Positions 15,678 through 24,462 of a DNA stretch of 64,000 bases are shown here, piece by piece. A program made the translations under genes and the position numbers. Every line of letters starts with the position of its first letter. The first letter of the stretch is position 1. The stretch lies in the NCBI RefSeq assembly GCF_030700285.1, contig NZ_JAUYZJ010000026.1:1-64000 (forward strand). Reading direction: 5' to 3'. The DNA comes from Methylobacterium sp. NEAU K (lineage in GTDB: Bacteria; Pseudomonadota; Alphaproteobacteria; Rhizobiales; Beijerinckiaceae). The notes beneath the pieces were generated by a model. It searched no databases. It saw only the letters and a program-made list of their open reading frames with translations, and was not told the origin of the DNA.

Positions 15678-18320
15678 TCAGTTACGTCGGAGCAGGCGCT
15701 CGAAATAGTCGAGTTCCTCGCGGGGACGACTCGGGTCGCCGAGCTTGCGCCGCAGTTCTTCCATGATCCGCCGCGCACGTTGGACGGCCGATTCGTCGGC
15801 GGTCGGGACGCGGACGCGACCGTCGCTCATGTCGCGGCCCCGCGTCGGGCGGCCGAGGGGATCGTCGTCGCGGGCGCCGGCCTGTCCCTGCTGCCCGGGC
15901 TGCTGTCCGCCCTCCTGCTGACCCTCGCCCTGCCCCTGGCCCTCAGCCATCTCCTGCATCTGCTGGGCCATGCCCTCGGCGCCGCGCTTGAGACCATCGA
16001 GCGCGCGGCCCTGGGCGTCTACCGCCTCACCGGAGTCGCCGTCCTTCAGGGCGTTCTCGGCCTCACGCATGGCGTCCTCGGCATCGGACAGCCCCTGCTC
16101 GCCGCGCATGCCATTTTCCTTCATGCGCTGCTCCAGGTCCTCCAGCCGCTTGCGAAGTTCCTGCTGACGATCACCGACATTGCCCTGCTGGCCCTGCTGG
16201 CCCTGTTGGTTTTGGCCTTGCTGGTTCTGACCCTGCTTGCCCTGTCCTTGCTGGGGCTGACCCTGCTGGGGCTGCCCCTGCTGGCCGCGCTGTCCCTGCT
16301 GCTGCTGCTGTCCGCGGTTCGGCGGCCGCTGAACGCCGCGCTTCTCTTGGCCGTCCTTGAAGGTCTCGTCCCGCAGGCCCTGCTGCTCGCGCGACATCGC
16401 GTCGAGATCGCGCATCTGCTTCTGCATCTCCCGGGATGCCTGGTCGGAGCGGCTGCCTCGCTCGGCGGTCTGCAGATTCTCCAGGATGTTGCGCAGCTGT
16501 TCCATGAGACGCTGCGCCTCCGCGGTATCGCCGCGTTTCATCGCATCGGCCATGTCCTGGATCATCTTGTCGAGATCCTCGGGCGTCACCGTCTTCGATT
16601 GCTGGTTGTTCTGGCTGCGCTCGGACTGGTCGCTGGGTTGGCGGCTCTGCTTCTCGGCCATCTGCGAGAGGAACTTGTCGAGCGCCTGCTTGAGGTCCTG
16701 CGTGAGGCGCTTGATCTCCTCGTCCGGCGCGTTGCGCTCGATCGCCTCCTTCAGCCGGTCCTGCGCCTGGCGCAGTTGCTTCTCGGCATCCGAAAGATCG
16801 CCGTCCTCGATCTTCAACGCCATCTCCCAGAGGAGATCGGCGACTTCCACCAGCTCGGCATCGGTGGTCGCGCCGCGGAGGCGCTCGGTCGCGGTCTTGA
16901 GCCCGAGGAACACCGCGGGCTGCGGCGTGAATTGGTCGGGTGCGACGAGGAGCGCGTCGAGCGCGCCCTGCACCCAGCGTCGATCGGTATCGGGTGCCGT
17001 GACGAGCCGCCGTCGATCCTCGGCCAGGGCCCGCGCCAGGAGATCGCGGAACGGACGGGCCGGCAGCGTCATCTCGGTATCCGGGGTGCGGCCCTCCTGG
17101 CCGGCCTCGTCCTTCACGACGATGTGGAAGCGCACGCGCGCGCCGGACCACGGGCTGTCGGTCAGGTCCACGAGGGTCTTGGTGTCGGCCTCGCCCGTGG
17201 CTTCGGCCGGCAGCGCGAGGCCGATCCGCGGTACCGGCGCGAGGGAGCGGCCCGGCTTGAGCGGCTCGACGATTCCCTCTGCGGAGCTGATCCCGTAATC
17301 GTCCTTGGCGCGGTAGGTGAGATTGAAGGTGCCGCGGCCGTTCACCTCGGGGGCGCCCACCAGGGTCACCTCCGGCGGCCTGTCGGGAATCGCCTCGACG
17401 GTCAGCCGCTGCCGGCCGGCCGGCGTGACGATCACCAGTTCGGCTCCGCCGATGATGCGGTAGCGCTCCTCGCGCAGGTCGGGGCGCTGCTCCTGCCCGG
17501 GAACCGGAACGAGCCCGGCATTCGGCGTCAGCGCTGTTTGAGCCGCCGCTTTCCCCTGGCCGGCGATCCGCACGATCAGCTGCGCGTTGATCGGCGCCCG
17601 CAGATGCTGGTCGCTACCGTCCATTGCGATCAGAAGCGGTGGCAGGCGCGTGTAGAGCGGCGGGTCGATCCAGCCGTCCACGCGGAAATTCGGCCCCGGC
17701 GCGGCCGGCTCGTGCCAGTCGAACGCAGCGCCGATCCGCTCGCGCCATTCGGGGCCGGCCACGAACAGGCTTGCCACTGCGGCGACGACAAGCCCCGCGC
17801 GCACCGCGAAGGGATCATGCTTGGCCATGCCGGGGCGCGGAAGGCCGACCCGTAAAGCCGCCACCGCCTGCGCGGCGCGGCGCTGGTGCAGGTCCCAGAG
17901 CGTCCGGCTGCCGGGATCCGCGGCGCCGACAACCAGCGAGTCCTGCGCCGCAGAGGCCGGGCCGTGACGCAGAGCCGGATCGCGGGCCGCGGCCTCCCGG
18001 TCGAGGCGCGCCAGGGCCTGGCGCCGATCAGGCCGGGCGAGGTGCACGAGGGGCAGGAGTGCGCCGACCAGAAGGATGGCCATGGCGGCCAGCCCGATCT
18101 GGCGCCAGAGCGGAGCGAGATCGAGCCAGAGCCCGGACCAGGACAGAACAAGGAACAGGAGGCCGATGCCGAGCCCACGCCAGAGGACCGGCCATGCCTG
18201 CTCCCACAGGTAAGCCGCGCGTGCCTGTGCCACCAGACGGTCGAGCCGCGCAGCGGCCGCCTGCCCGGTCTCGGTGCCGGTCCTGCCGGTGCTGCTGCCG
18301 AAGCCGTCCCTGTCGATCAC
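15678..18320 (-). CDS. TIGR02302/DUF4175 family inner-membrane protein
   Basis: Large alphaproteobacterial membrane-anchored protein, 880 residues, function not established. Two N-terminal membrane helices (about residues 45-95) and a third near 165-185 are followed by a periplasmic beta-rich domain and long charged coiled-coil segments from about 500. At residues 668-716 is a Gln/Gly-rich spacer of GQQ and NQQGQ repeats, then a helical tail ending EELDYFERLLRRN. The family is usually encoded next to lysA/argH or the etf block. Downstream of phaZ, same strand. Confidence 0.88.
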   Translation of the reverse strand: MIDRDGFGSSTGRTGTETGQAAAARLDRLVAQARAAYLWEQAWPVLWRGLGIGLLFLVLSWSGLWLDLAPLWRQIGLAAMAILLVGALLPLVHLARPDRRQALARLDREAAARDPALRHGPASAAQDSLVVGAADPGSRTLWDLHQRRAAQAVAALRVGLPRPGMAKHDPFAVRAGLVVAAVASLFVAGPEWRERIGAAFDWHEPAAPGPNFRVDGWIDPPLYTRLPPLLIAMDGSDQHLRAPINAQLIVRIAGQGKAAAQTALTPNAGLVPVPGQEQRPDLREERYRIIGGAELVIVTPAGRQRLTVEAIPDRPPEVTLVGAPEVNGRGTFNLTYRAKDDYGISSAEGIVEPLKPGRSLAPVPRIGLALPAEATGEADTKTLVDLTDSPWSGARVRFHIVVKDEAGQEGRTPDTEMTLPARPFRDLLARALAEDRRRLVTAPDTDRRWVQGALDALLVAPDQFTPQPAVFLGLKTATERLRGATTDAELVEVADLLWEMALKIEDGDLSDAEKQLRQAQDRLKEAIERNAPDEEIKRLTQDLKQALDKFLSQMAEKQSRQPSDQSERSQNNQQSKTVTPEDLDKMIQDMADAMKRGDTAEAQRLMEQLRNILENLQTAERGSRSDQASREMQKQMRDLDAMSREQQGLRDETFKDGQEKRGVQRPPNRGQQQQQGQRGQQGQPQQGQPQQGQGKQGQNQQGQNQQGQQGQQGNVGDRQQELRKRLEDLEQRMKENGMRGEQGLSDAEDAMREAENALKDGDSGEAVDAQGRALDGLKRGAEGMAQQMQEMAEGQGQGEGQQEGGQQPGQQGQAGARDDDPLGRPTRGRDMSDGRVRVPTADESAVQRARRIMEELRRKLGDPSRPREELDYFERLLRRN
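16180..16318 (-). repeat. low-complexity Gln/Gly-coding repeat inside the TIGR02302 gene
   Basis: Imperfect short repeats of CTGCTGGCC/CTGCTGGGG type (plus strand) encode the Gln-Gly-rich stretch. Copy number probably varies between strains by slippage, always in multiples of three. Confidence 0.75.
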
Positions 18321-18455
18321 GCCGACCGTTCCGCCTCACGCCAAAGGATAAGTCACAGGGGCCCGGCGGGATCCGGGCTCCGATTTCCTGAGGCTAGCAT
18401 GGTGGGCCGCGGCGGTCGGCGGGTCAAATCGGCGCGACCTTGGGCACGCCGACGA

Positions 18456-19664
18456 TCAATTGTGCGCCTGGATGAAATTGCGCACTTGGGGGTAGATCTG
18501 CGTCTCCCAGCGCTTTCCGGCGAAAACGCCGTAATGGCCCACTCCGGCCTGGAGGTGGTGAGACCGCATGTACGGGGCGAGCCCTGTGCAGAGATCGTGC
18601 GCCGCCATGGTCTGGCCGACGGCGCAGATGTCGTCCCGCTCGCCCTCGACGGTCATGAGCGCGGTGCGACGGATCGCCCCCAGGTCGATCGGCTCATCGC
18701 GATAGGTCAGGTCATTCTTGGCCAGGGTATAATCCTGGAACACGATCTTGACGGTCTCGAGGTAGAACTCGGCCGCCAGGTCGAGGACGGCGAAATACTC
18801 GTCGTAGAAGGTCTCGATCGCCTCCGCCTTGGTCTCCTCGCCCTTAGCCATGTGCCAGAACAGGTCGCTATGGCCCTGGATGTGGCGCTTGGCGTTCATC
18901 GACATGAAGGCCGAGACCTGAACAAAGCCAGGATAGACCTTGCGGCCGGCGCCTTTGTGCCGGGCGGGAACGGTGGCGATCAGGTTCTTCTCGAACCACT
19001 CGATCGGCTTCGACGTCGCGAGTTCGTTCACGCCAGTCGGGTTGACCCGGCAATCCACCGGCCCCGCCATAAGGGTCATGCTGCGCGGGGCCGCCGCATC
19101 CTTCGCCTGTGCCATCGCGGCGGCTGCCACCAGCGCCTGCACGGCCGGCTGACAGACCGCCACGATGTGCGAGCCTTCACCCATCACCTGCAGAAATCGG
19201 ATGAGGTGGGCGACGTAATCGTCGAACCCGAACTTGCCCTCGGACAGGGGCACGTCGCGCGCATTATGCCAGTCGGTGATGTAGACGTCGTGGTCAGGCA
19301 GCATCGTCCGCACTGTGGCGCGCAGCAGCGTGGCGAAATGGCCGGACAGCGGCGCGACCATCAGCACCTTGGGCTGCTCGGTGTGGATGTCCTTTTTGAA
19401 GTGCAGCAGGGTGCCGAAGGGCGTGACCTCGACGGCTTCCTCGCTGACGGGCACGCTCCGGTTGCCGACATTGACCGCCTCGATCCCATAGGCGGGCCGC
19501 GCGAAGGTGAGTCCGGCGCGCATCATCATGCGGGCGCCGGCCGACATCCACCGGGCCGGCTCGCTCCAGGCGATCCAGGGCGACCATGCGTCGTTCAAGA
19601 CCCGGCCCCAGGCCCTGGTCTGGGCGGCGATGTCGGTCTGCAGGTCGAACGTGTCGTACAGCAT
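18456..19664 (-). CDS. phaZ: intracellular polyhydroxyalkanoate (PHB) depolymerase
   Basis: Alpha/beta-hydrolase that mobilises stored PHB granules. From the ATG at 19664 (MLYDTFDLQTDIAAQTRAW) the product is 402 residues, the usual PhaZ length; the frame is open to 19928 but the extra N-terminus does not fit the family. The nucleophile is Cys171 in AVCQPAV, the cysteine version of the lipase box found in granule-associated depolymerases, and a catalytic His lies in GVGHYGVFAG. PHB is a typical storage polymer of methylotrophic alphaproteobacteria. Confidence 0.95.
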   Translation of the reverse strand: MLYDTFDLQTDIAAQTRAWGRVLNDAWSPWIAWSEPARWMSAGARMMMRAGLTFARPAYGIEAVNVGNRSVPVSEEAVEVTPFGTLLHFKKDIHTEQPKVLMVAPLSGHFATLLRATVRTMLPDHDVYITDWHNARDVPLSEGKFGFDDYVAHLIRFLQVMGEGSHIVAVCQPAVQALVAAAAMAQAKDAAAPRSMTLMAGPVDCRVNPTGVNELATSKPIEWFEKNLIATVPARHKGAGRKVYPGFVQVSAFMSMNAKRHIQGHSDLFWHMAKGEETKAEAIETFYDEYFAVLDLAAEFYLETVKIVFQDYTLAKNDLTYRDEPIDLGAIRRTALMTVEGERDDICAVGQTMAAHDLCTGLAPYMRSHHLQAGVGHYGVFAGKRWETQIYPQVRNFIQAHN

Positions 19665-19969
19665 CGGGCGGGCACTCGCAGGCGCCCGGCCCGGTACGCG
19701 GGCGATCGGGACGGCAACCTTTGGCGGATGCCGGGATGGGATCTGCATCAGCATGGCCGTGCAGGATGGGTCGGTCCTGGAGGCGCCGCAACCGTCCAAA
19801 AGGCGGAGACGAACAGGAAAACCGCGGCCGTGACTTTGTTGCACCAACTTGTCACGGATGTCGGCCGCAGCTCCGTGTGTGCAGGCTCGCACGCGGCGAC
19901 GCGCCTTCGGCATGGGCTGCCGCCGCACGACCTGAGTGCGCGCGTGGCGGTCCGGTGGGGGTACCCGGC

Positions 19970-21472
19970 TCAGATCGTCTGATTGTAGGCGCCGACCTCG
20001 GCATTCTCCCGCAGCACGGCATCGACACCCTTGAACATCGCGCGCAGGCGCTCCTCCGAGACCGGGCTCTCGACCACGACGACAAGCTCCGGCTTGTTGG
20101 ACGAGGCGCGCACCAGGCCCCAGGTCCCGTCCTCCGTGGTGATCCGGACACCGTTGACGGTGACGAGATCCACGATCTTGGAGCCGGCGATCGGCTCGCC
20201 CGCCGCCTTCATGGCGCGGAACCGCTCGGTCACGGTCTCGACCACCCCGTACTTCACGTCGTCGGCGCAGTGCGGCGACATGGTCGGCGAGCCCCAGGTC
20301 TTCGGCAGGGCCCGGTAGAGGTCGGCCATCGACTTGCCAGGGTTGCGGTCGAGCATCTCCAGCACCGCGATGGCAGTGAGCAGGCCGTCGTCATAGCCGC
20401 GCCCGATCGGCTCATTGAAGAAGAAGTGCCCGGACTTCTCGAAGCCCGCCAGCGCGCCGAGCTCGTTTACCCGCCGCTTGATGTAGCTATGGCCGGTCTT
20501 CCAGTAATCGGTCTTGATCGCCTGGGCCTGAAGCTCCGGGTCGGTGTGGTAGAGGCCGGTGGATTTCACGTCGACCACGAAGGTCGAGCCCGGATGCAGC
20601 TTGCCGAGGTCGCGCGCCAGCATCACACCGATCTTGTCGGCGAAGATCTCCGCGCCCTCGTTGTCCACCACGCCGCAGCGGTCGCCGTCGCCGTCGAAGC
20701 CCAGACCGACATCGGCGCCGTGCTCCTTCACGGCGTGCGCGATGGCGTGGAGCATCTCCATGTCTTCCGGGTTGGGGTTGTAGCGCGGGAACGTGTAATC
20801 GGGATCGACGTCGAGCGGGACGACCTCGACGCCAAGCGCCTCCAGAAGCCGCGGCGCGAAGGCACCGGCGGTGCCGTTGCCGCAGGCGGCCACGACCTTT
20901 AGCTTGCGGGTCAGCGGCTTGGCCCGGGCTCTCAGGTCCTTCAGGTAGGTCTCGGCGAAGCCCTCGACGAACTCATAGGAGCCGCCATCGCGGTACTGAT
21001 AGGTCCCGCCGAGCACGATCTCCTTGAGCCGGGTCATCTCCTCGGGCCCGAAGGTCATGGGCCGGTTGGCGCCCATCTTCACGCCGGTCCAACCGTTGTC
21101 GTTGTGCGAGGCGGTGACCATCGCCACGCACGGGCAGTCCAGCGCGAACTGGCCGAAATACGCCATGGGCGAGAGCGCCAGCCCGATATCCTTCACCCGG
21201 AGGCCCGCGGCCTGCATGCCGGCGATCAACGCGAGCTTGATCGAGGACGAGTAGCTGCGGAAGTCGTGGCCGGTGACGATGTCGGGACGCACGCCCATCT
21301 CGTGCACCAGCGTGCCGATGCCGAGGCCCAGCGCCTGAACCCCCATCAGGTTGATGTCCTGTGGGAACAGCCATCGCGCGTCGTATTCGCGGAAACCCGT
21401 GGGCTTGACCAGCGGGAGCTGCTCGAACGCGAAGGTGTTCGGCGCAAGGCCCGCTTCAGGCTTGGGAAACAT
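19970..21472 (-). CDS. phosphomannomutase/phosphoglucomutase
   Basis: Alpha-D-phosphohexomutase of 500 residues that interconverts the 1- and 6-phosphates of mannose or glucose for polysaccharide synthesis. It has the phosphoserine loop VTASHNDNGW with Ser122, the metal-binding loop GFDGDGDRCG, and the sugar-binding region EKSGHFFF. The C-terminal phosphate-binding loop is in RASSNKPELVVV. The length and motifs fit the AlgC/ManB group. It stands alone, upstream of phaZ on the same strand. Confidence 0.95.
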   Translation of the reverse strand: MFPKPEAGLAPNTFAFEQLPLVKPTGFREYDARWLFPQDINLMGVQALGLGIGTLVHEMGVRPDIVTGHDFRSYSSSIKLALIAGMQAAGLRVKDIGLALSPMAYFGQFALDCPCVAMVTASHNDNGWTGVKMGANRPMTFGPEEMTRLKEIVLGGTYQYRDGGSYEFVEGFAETYLKDLRARAKPLTRKLKVVAACGNGTAGAFAPRLLEALGVEVVPLDVDPDYTFPRYNPNPEDMEMLHAIAHAVKEHGADVGLGFDGDGDRCGVVDNEGAEIFADKIGVMLARDLGKLHPGSTFVVDVKSTGLYHTDPELQAQAIKTDYWKTGHSYIKRRVNELGALAGFEKSGHFFFNEPIGRGYDDGLLTAIAVLEMLDRNPGKSMADLYRALPKTWGSPTMSPHCADDVKYGVVETVTERFRAMKAAGEPIAGSKIVDLVTVNGVRITTEDGTWGLVRASSNKPELVVVVESPVSEERLRAMFKGVDAVLRENAEVGAYNQTI

Positions 21473-21547
21473 CGCTTGAGCTCCGCTCGACCTTAGATAC
21501 GCGCAGGCCCTAGCGAATCATCGGACCGGGGGGAAGGTCTGCCCGCC

Positions 21548-21793
21548 TCACGAGGCCCGGCGGACGATCGGGCCGTGCTCACCATCGGTCCGACGATGCT
21601 CGCAGGCGATCTTGAGGTAACGGTCGCCGCCGCCGGGCAGCCCTGCCTGGGCCGCCATGGTCTGCGCGTGCATCAGGCACTCCATCGGCGTGTGCGCCGG
21701 AGAGACGATGATGTCGAGAGCTGTGTCGCGGGAGCAATCCTGCGCGAGCAGCGTACCGGCACAGACCAGGGCGACGGAAAGCAATTCGGACAT
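21548..21793 (-). CDS. small exported protein of unknown function
   Basis: An 81-residue protein with a short hydrophobic N-terminus (LLSVALVCAGTLLA, about 4-17) that may be a signal peptide, then CSRDTALDIIVSPAHTPMECLMHAQTMAAQ with two cysteines that could form a disulfide. Tiny secreted proteins of this kind with a C...C core are common in Methylobacterium. No function is assigned. The coding frame is supported by the coherent hydrophobic leader and codon bias. Confidence 0.55.
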   Translation of the reverse strand: MSELLSVALVCAGTLLAQDCSRDTALDIIVSPAHTPMECLMHAQTMAAQAGLPGGGDRYLKIACEHRRTDGEHGPIVRRAS

Positions 21794-21954
21794 GACGGAC
21801 CTCAGTTTCGAGCAATCGAAAGGTCCGCGGGGTGCTCTGGCGTCCGAGCCACCGCGTTGTGGTTGCCTGGGTGCTTCCTCTCTCGTTCAGGACCCTTAAA
21901 GCACGCCGCGTGCCAGCCGCGCTTGAGCTCCGGATCCATCAGATCTCGCTCTAA

Positions 21955-22164
21955 TCAATCCCGCGTCGAGAGCCAGTGCGTCTCCTGTTCGGCGGCCGGA
22001 AGCAGTGCAGCGACCGCATCGAGATCGACAACGTACTGATCGGTGAGCAAGCGCCACATCTCGACCGGCGAGGTGACCTTCGGCCTCAGGCCGTCGAGGG
22101 CTCGGGCGAGCAGCGTTGCGGTGACGAGTTTCGGGCGTGCCAGGAGCGGATCAGCGTTCAGCAT
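21955..22164 (-). CDS. small hypothetical protein
   Basis: A 69-residue frame beginning MLNADPLLARPKLVTATLLARALDGL and containing PVEMWRLLTDQY. It is soluble in appearance and has no recognised domain. Similar small uncharacterised proteins occur in Methylobacterium, but the assignment rests only on the shape of the frame. It is divergent from maf across a 420-bp spacer. Confidence 0.45.
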   Translation of the reverse strand: MLNADPLLARPKLVTATLLARALDGLRPKVTSPVEMWRLLTDQYVVDLDAVAALLPAAEQETHWLSTRD

Positions 22165-22587
22165 CAGTCTCGGCCCTATTCCGGGACCGACAACATCCGC
22201 CGGACTTGGTTAACGTTCGGTTACGGAGCCGATCGAAATCTTTGCGCGTCTTGGTTATGTCGAGCCAATGCTATTGGGCTCTGGTTATTTCCAAAAATTC
22301 CATGATGTCGGGCTTATTTCGCGCCGTGCGTTTTTATTCGCTCCATTGTCGGGGCTGGAGCAGCATGAACATCGCGAGGGGCCTGCCGGTACAGCCCTGT
22401 CCGGTTCACAAGCCCGACCCCATCCCTTATCAGGCACGGAAGATCGAAGCTGTCCCGGCGGGGTCGGTCCATGGCCGCAGCACCGCCTCCGCGCGCGATC
22501 GCCAGCGGCCGCCCTGCGGCGCTGGAATCGCCGGGCGGGCTCGACCGAACCGGCATCGCTCTCGGCCGAACGTGCGAACGGAACATC
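22165..22587. other. divergent intergenic region upstream of maf
   Basis: About 420 bp between a small minus-strand frame and maf. From 22190 to 22330 it is AT-richer than its surroundings and contains TTGGTTAACGTTCGGTTACG, likely promoter DNA. Open frames that run through it lack family features. No RNA gene is recognised. Confidence 0.4.
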
Positions 22588-23241
22588 ATGGACGCCACAC
22601 CAGAAGCGATCGGTGGGACGCAGGGGCCGACGACCCGGTTCGTCCTGGCCTCCGCGTCGCCGCGCCGCCTCGCGCTCCTGCAGCAGATCGGCATCGAGCC
22701 GGACGCACTGCTGCCCGCCGAGATCGACGAGACGCCGCGCAAGGCTGAACCGCCGCGCGAGCTCGCCCGTCGCCTCGCCCGCACCAAGCTCGCCGCGGCC
22801 GAGGCGGCCCTTCAGCTTGACGATGCCCGGGTCCCGACATGGCTGCTGTCGGCTGACACGGTGGTGGCCGTCGGGCGGCGGGTCCTGCCCAAGGCCGAGG
22901 TGCCGGACGAGGCGGCCGATTGCCTCCGTCTCCTCTCCGGCCGGCCCCACCGCGTCTTCACGGCGATCTGCTTGCGGTCGCCGAATGGCCGGCGGGAGCG
23001 GATCGTGGAGACCCGTTTGCGCTTCAAGCGCCTCTCGGGACGCGACATCCAGGGCTATCTCGCCTCCGGAGAATGGCGCGGGAAGGCAGGCGGCTACGCA
23101 ATCCAGGGCCTGGCCGGCGCCTTCGTGGTGAAGCTTGTCGGCTCGTACAGCGCCGTGGTGGGCCTGCCGCTCTACGAGACCATGAGCTTGCTCGACGGCG
23201 ACGGCTATCCGGTCCGGGCCGCATGGGGCAGCCTCGCGTGA
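22588..23241 (+). CDS. maf: Maf family nucleotide pyrophosphatase
   Basis: House-cleaning nucleoside triphosphate pyrophosphatase of 217 residues. It starts at the ATG at 22588 and soon reaches the Maf signature FVLASASPRRLALLQQIGI. It also has DIDETPRK-like EIDETPRKAEPP, the catalytic-Asp segment LSADTVVAVGRRVL, and KAGGYAIQGLAGAF. The family acts on modified or canonical pyrimidine nucleotides (dTTP, UTP, CTP). The frame extends to 22471 but that N-terminus is atypical. Its stop overlaps the yacG start. Confidence 0.95.
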   Translation: MDATPEAIGGTQGPTTRFVLASASPRRLALLQQIGIEPDALLPAEIDETPRKAEPPRELARRLARTKLAAAEAALQLDDARVPTWLLSADTVVAVGRRVLPKAEVPDEAADCLRLLSGRPHRVFTAICLRSPNGRRERIVETRLRFKRLSGRDIQGYLASGEWRGKAGGYAIQGLAGAFVVKLVGSYSAVVGLPLYETMSLLDGDGYPVRAAWGSLA

Positions 23242-23420
23242 TCCAGGAGCGCCGCCCCGACTGCCCGATCTGCCGGCGCCCGTCGACGGCGGAGTTCCGG
23301 CCGTTCTGCTCGCAGCGCTGCGCCGATGTCGACCTCGGACGCTGGTTGAACGAGCGCTACGCGATTCCCGAGGACATCGATTCCGACGAGGCGCCGCGCG
23401 AGCCGGATCCCGAGCGCTGA
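23238..23420 (+). CDS. yacG: DNA gyrase inhibitor YacG (zinc-ribbon protein)
   Basis: A 60-residue zinc protein that in E. coli binds GyrB and inhibits DNA gyrase. The four zinc cysteines are in CPICRRP and CSQRCADVDLGRWL, the exact family pattern. It begins at a GTG (23238) that overlaps the maf TGA by 4 bp, so the pair is translationally coupled. The tail is acidic (EDIDSDEAPREPDPER). maf-yacG-tRNA-Phe is a recurrent alphaproteobacterial arrangement. Confidence 0.93.
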   Translation: MIQERRPDCPICRRPSTAEFRPFCSQRCADVDLGRWLNERYAIPEDIDSDEAPREPDPER

Positions 23421-23462
23421 AATTTTTACGCCGCTCTCGTCACGCCGATGTCACGGCGAGGC

Positions 23463-23491
23463 TGGACAGGCCGCGAAGCACTGACTATACC
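23463..23491 (+). promoter_or_regulatory. promoter of tRNA-Phe
   Basis: TGGACA and TATACC with exactly 17 bp between them, and a predicted transcription start about 30 bp before the tRNA. Good match to a sigma-70-type promoter. Confidence 0.6.
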
Positions 23492-23526
23492 CCGCGGCGT
23501 TCGAGGCCGACAGCGCCGCGGACGAC

Positions 23527-23602
23527 GCCCAGGTAGCTCAGTTGGTAGAGCATGCGACTGAAAATCGCAGTGTCGGTGGTTCGATTCCGCCCCTGGGCAC
23601 CA
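23527..23602 (+). tRNA. tRNA-Phe (GAA)
   Basis: A complete 76-nt tRNA. The acceptor stem GCCCAGG pairs with CCTGGGC, the D arm is GCTCAGTTGGTAGAGC, the anticodon stem-loop is TGCGA-CTGAAAA-TCGCA with anticodon GAA, and the T arm contains GGTTCGATTCC. The 3' CCA is encoded. It follows yacG. No integrase or duplicated tRNA end is seen nearby. Confidence 0.97.
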
Positions 23603-24186
23603 TCAGTATTCTCCGGACGCTGAACGAGTAAGGTCCCGCATTCCGGCGCACGCCGAGTCGGCGGGTCTGAGCACCAACGTCGCGCGTGGAATGCTAGGCG
23701 GATAGGGCCGTAGCCGCCCAGTCTCTTTCAACAGACCTGCACATTTCCGCTGCCGGAATTTCGACGGCGATCGGTCATGCGGTCCCGCATCACACATCGC
23801 AGCAACGATGCCTTCGGAATCGGCAGCGGTCGTCGAGGCGGGCTCTGGCCGGCGAAGGCGCAGACGCGAACGGGCTATGGACAGCAGGCTCAAGCATCCC
23901 GACCATCGGCGGGAGCTGAGCCATCGCATCGAGACGGCCGCGCTGATTCTACAACCGATCCTCTCCTGCCGCCTCTCGACGTTGCAGAGGCCGTCGCCGG
24001 TTCGTCGTGACGGCAGCGGCTTCGCCTGTCTCGCGCACGGCCGATACAGACCGGTGCTCCGGCGAATGCGCCTTGCCGAGCCGTTCCGTCGCTCCCGGAA
24101 AGGTGGATGATGCGCTGGATACGGTTGAAGACGATCCCCGGCCCGGGTAGAGGCCCCGGCTCGGATGTGAGACGCGGGGAGCGCGG
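23603..24186. other. intergenic region after tRNA-Phe
   Basis: About 580 bp with no convincing gene. A plus-strand frame starting near 23878 (MDSRLKHPDHRRELSH) is Arg-rich, lacks a family and has no clear ribosome site. No repeat of the tRNA 3' end, integrase or terminator is evident. Confidence 0.4.
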
Positions 24187-24396
24187 ATGGGCGATGACGT
24201 GGCCGCTCTCCTTCTCGCTCTGGCCGAGGAGAACGCCGAACTGCGCGCGCAACTGGCGGCGGCCCAGGATATGCTGATGGAGACGGCGATCGACGCCGGG
24301 CACCTGCACGCCCGGATCGAGGCGATTCAGTCCGAGCGCGATTCCTGGCGGGCGGAGGCCGAACGGCTGGCCAAGCCGAGAGCCGGGGCCGGCTGA
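24187..24396 (+). CDS. small coiled-coil hypothetical protein
   Basis: A 69-residue frame, MGDDVAALLLALAEENAEL onward, almost entirely a predicted amphipathic helix (heptads with Leu/Ala, then Glu/Arg) and ending KPRAGAG. It could be a dimerising accessory protein. No family is recognised. The regular heptad pattern and codon use support it being real, but a chance frame in GC-rich DNA is possible. Confidence 0.45.
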   Translation: MGDDVAALLLALAEENAELRAQLAAAQDMLMETAIDAGHLHARIEAIQSERDSWRAEAERLAKPRAGAG

Positions 24397-24462
24397 GCCC
24401 GGCTCACGGACGAAGCGGGCGGAGGTCCGTGGACGCGGAACTCACGGCAACGGGCGGGTGGT

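Noticed and set aside
15669..17855. Very long plus-strand Leu-rich frame over the TIGR02302 gene
   Set aside because: Leu-rich because it is antisense to the Gln/Gly codons of the repeat tract. No start site or family.
23808..24110. Possible protein after tRNA-Phe (MPSESAAVVEAG, then Arg-rich)
   Set aside because: No ribosome site, no domain, Arg-rich composition typical of shadow frames.
23527..24186. tRNA-Phe as an integration (att) site
   Set aside because: No integrase gene and no repeated tRNA 3' end was seen downstream.
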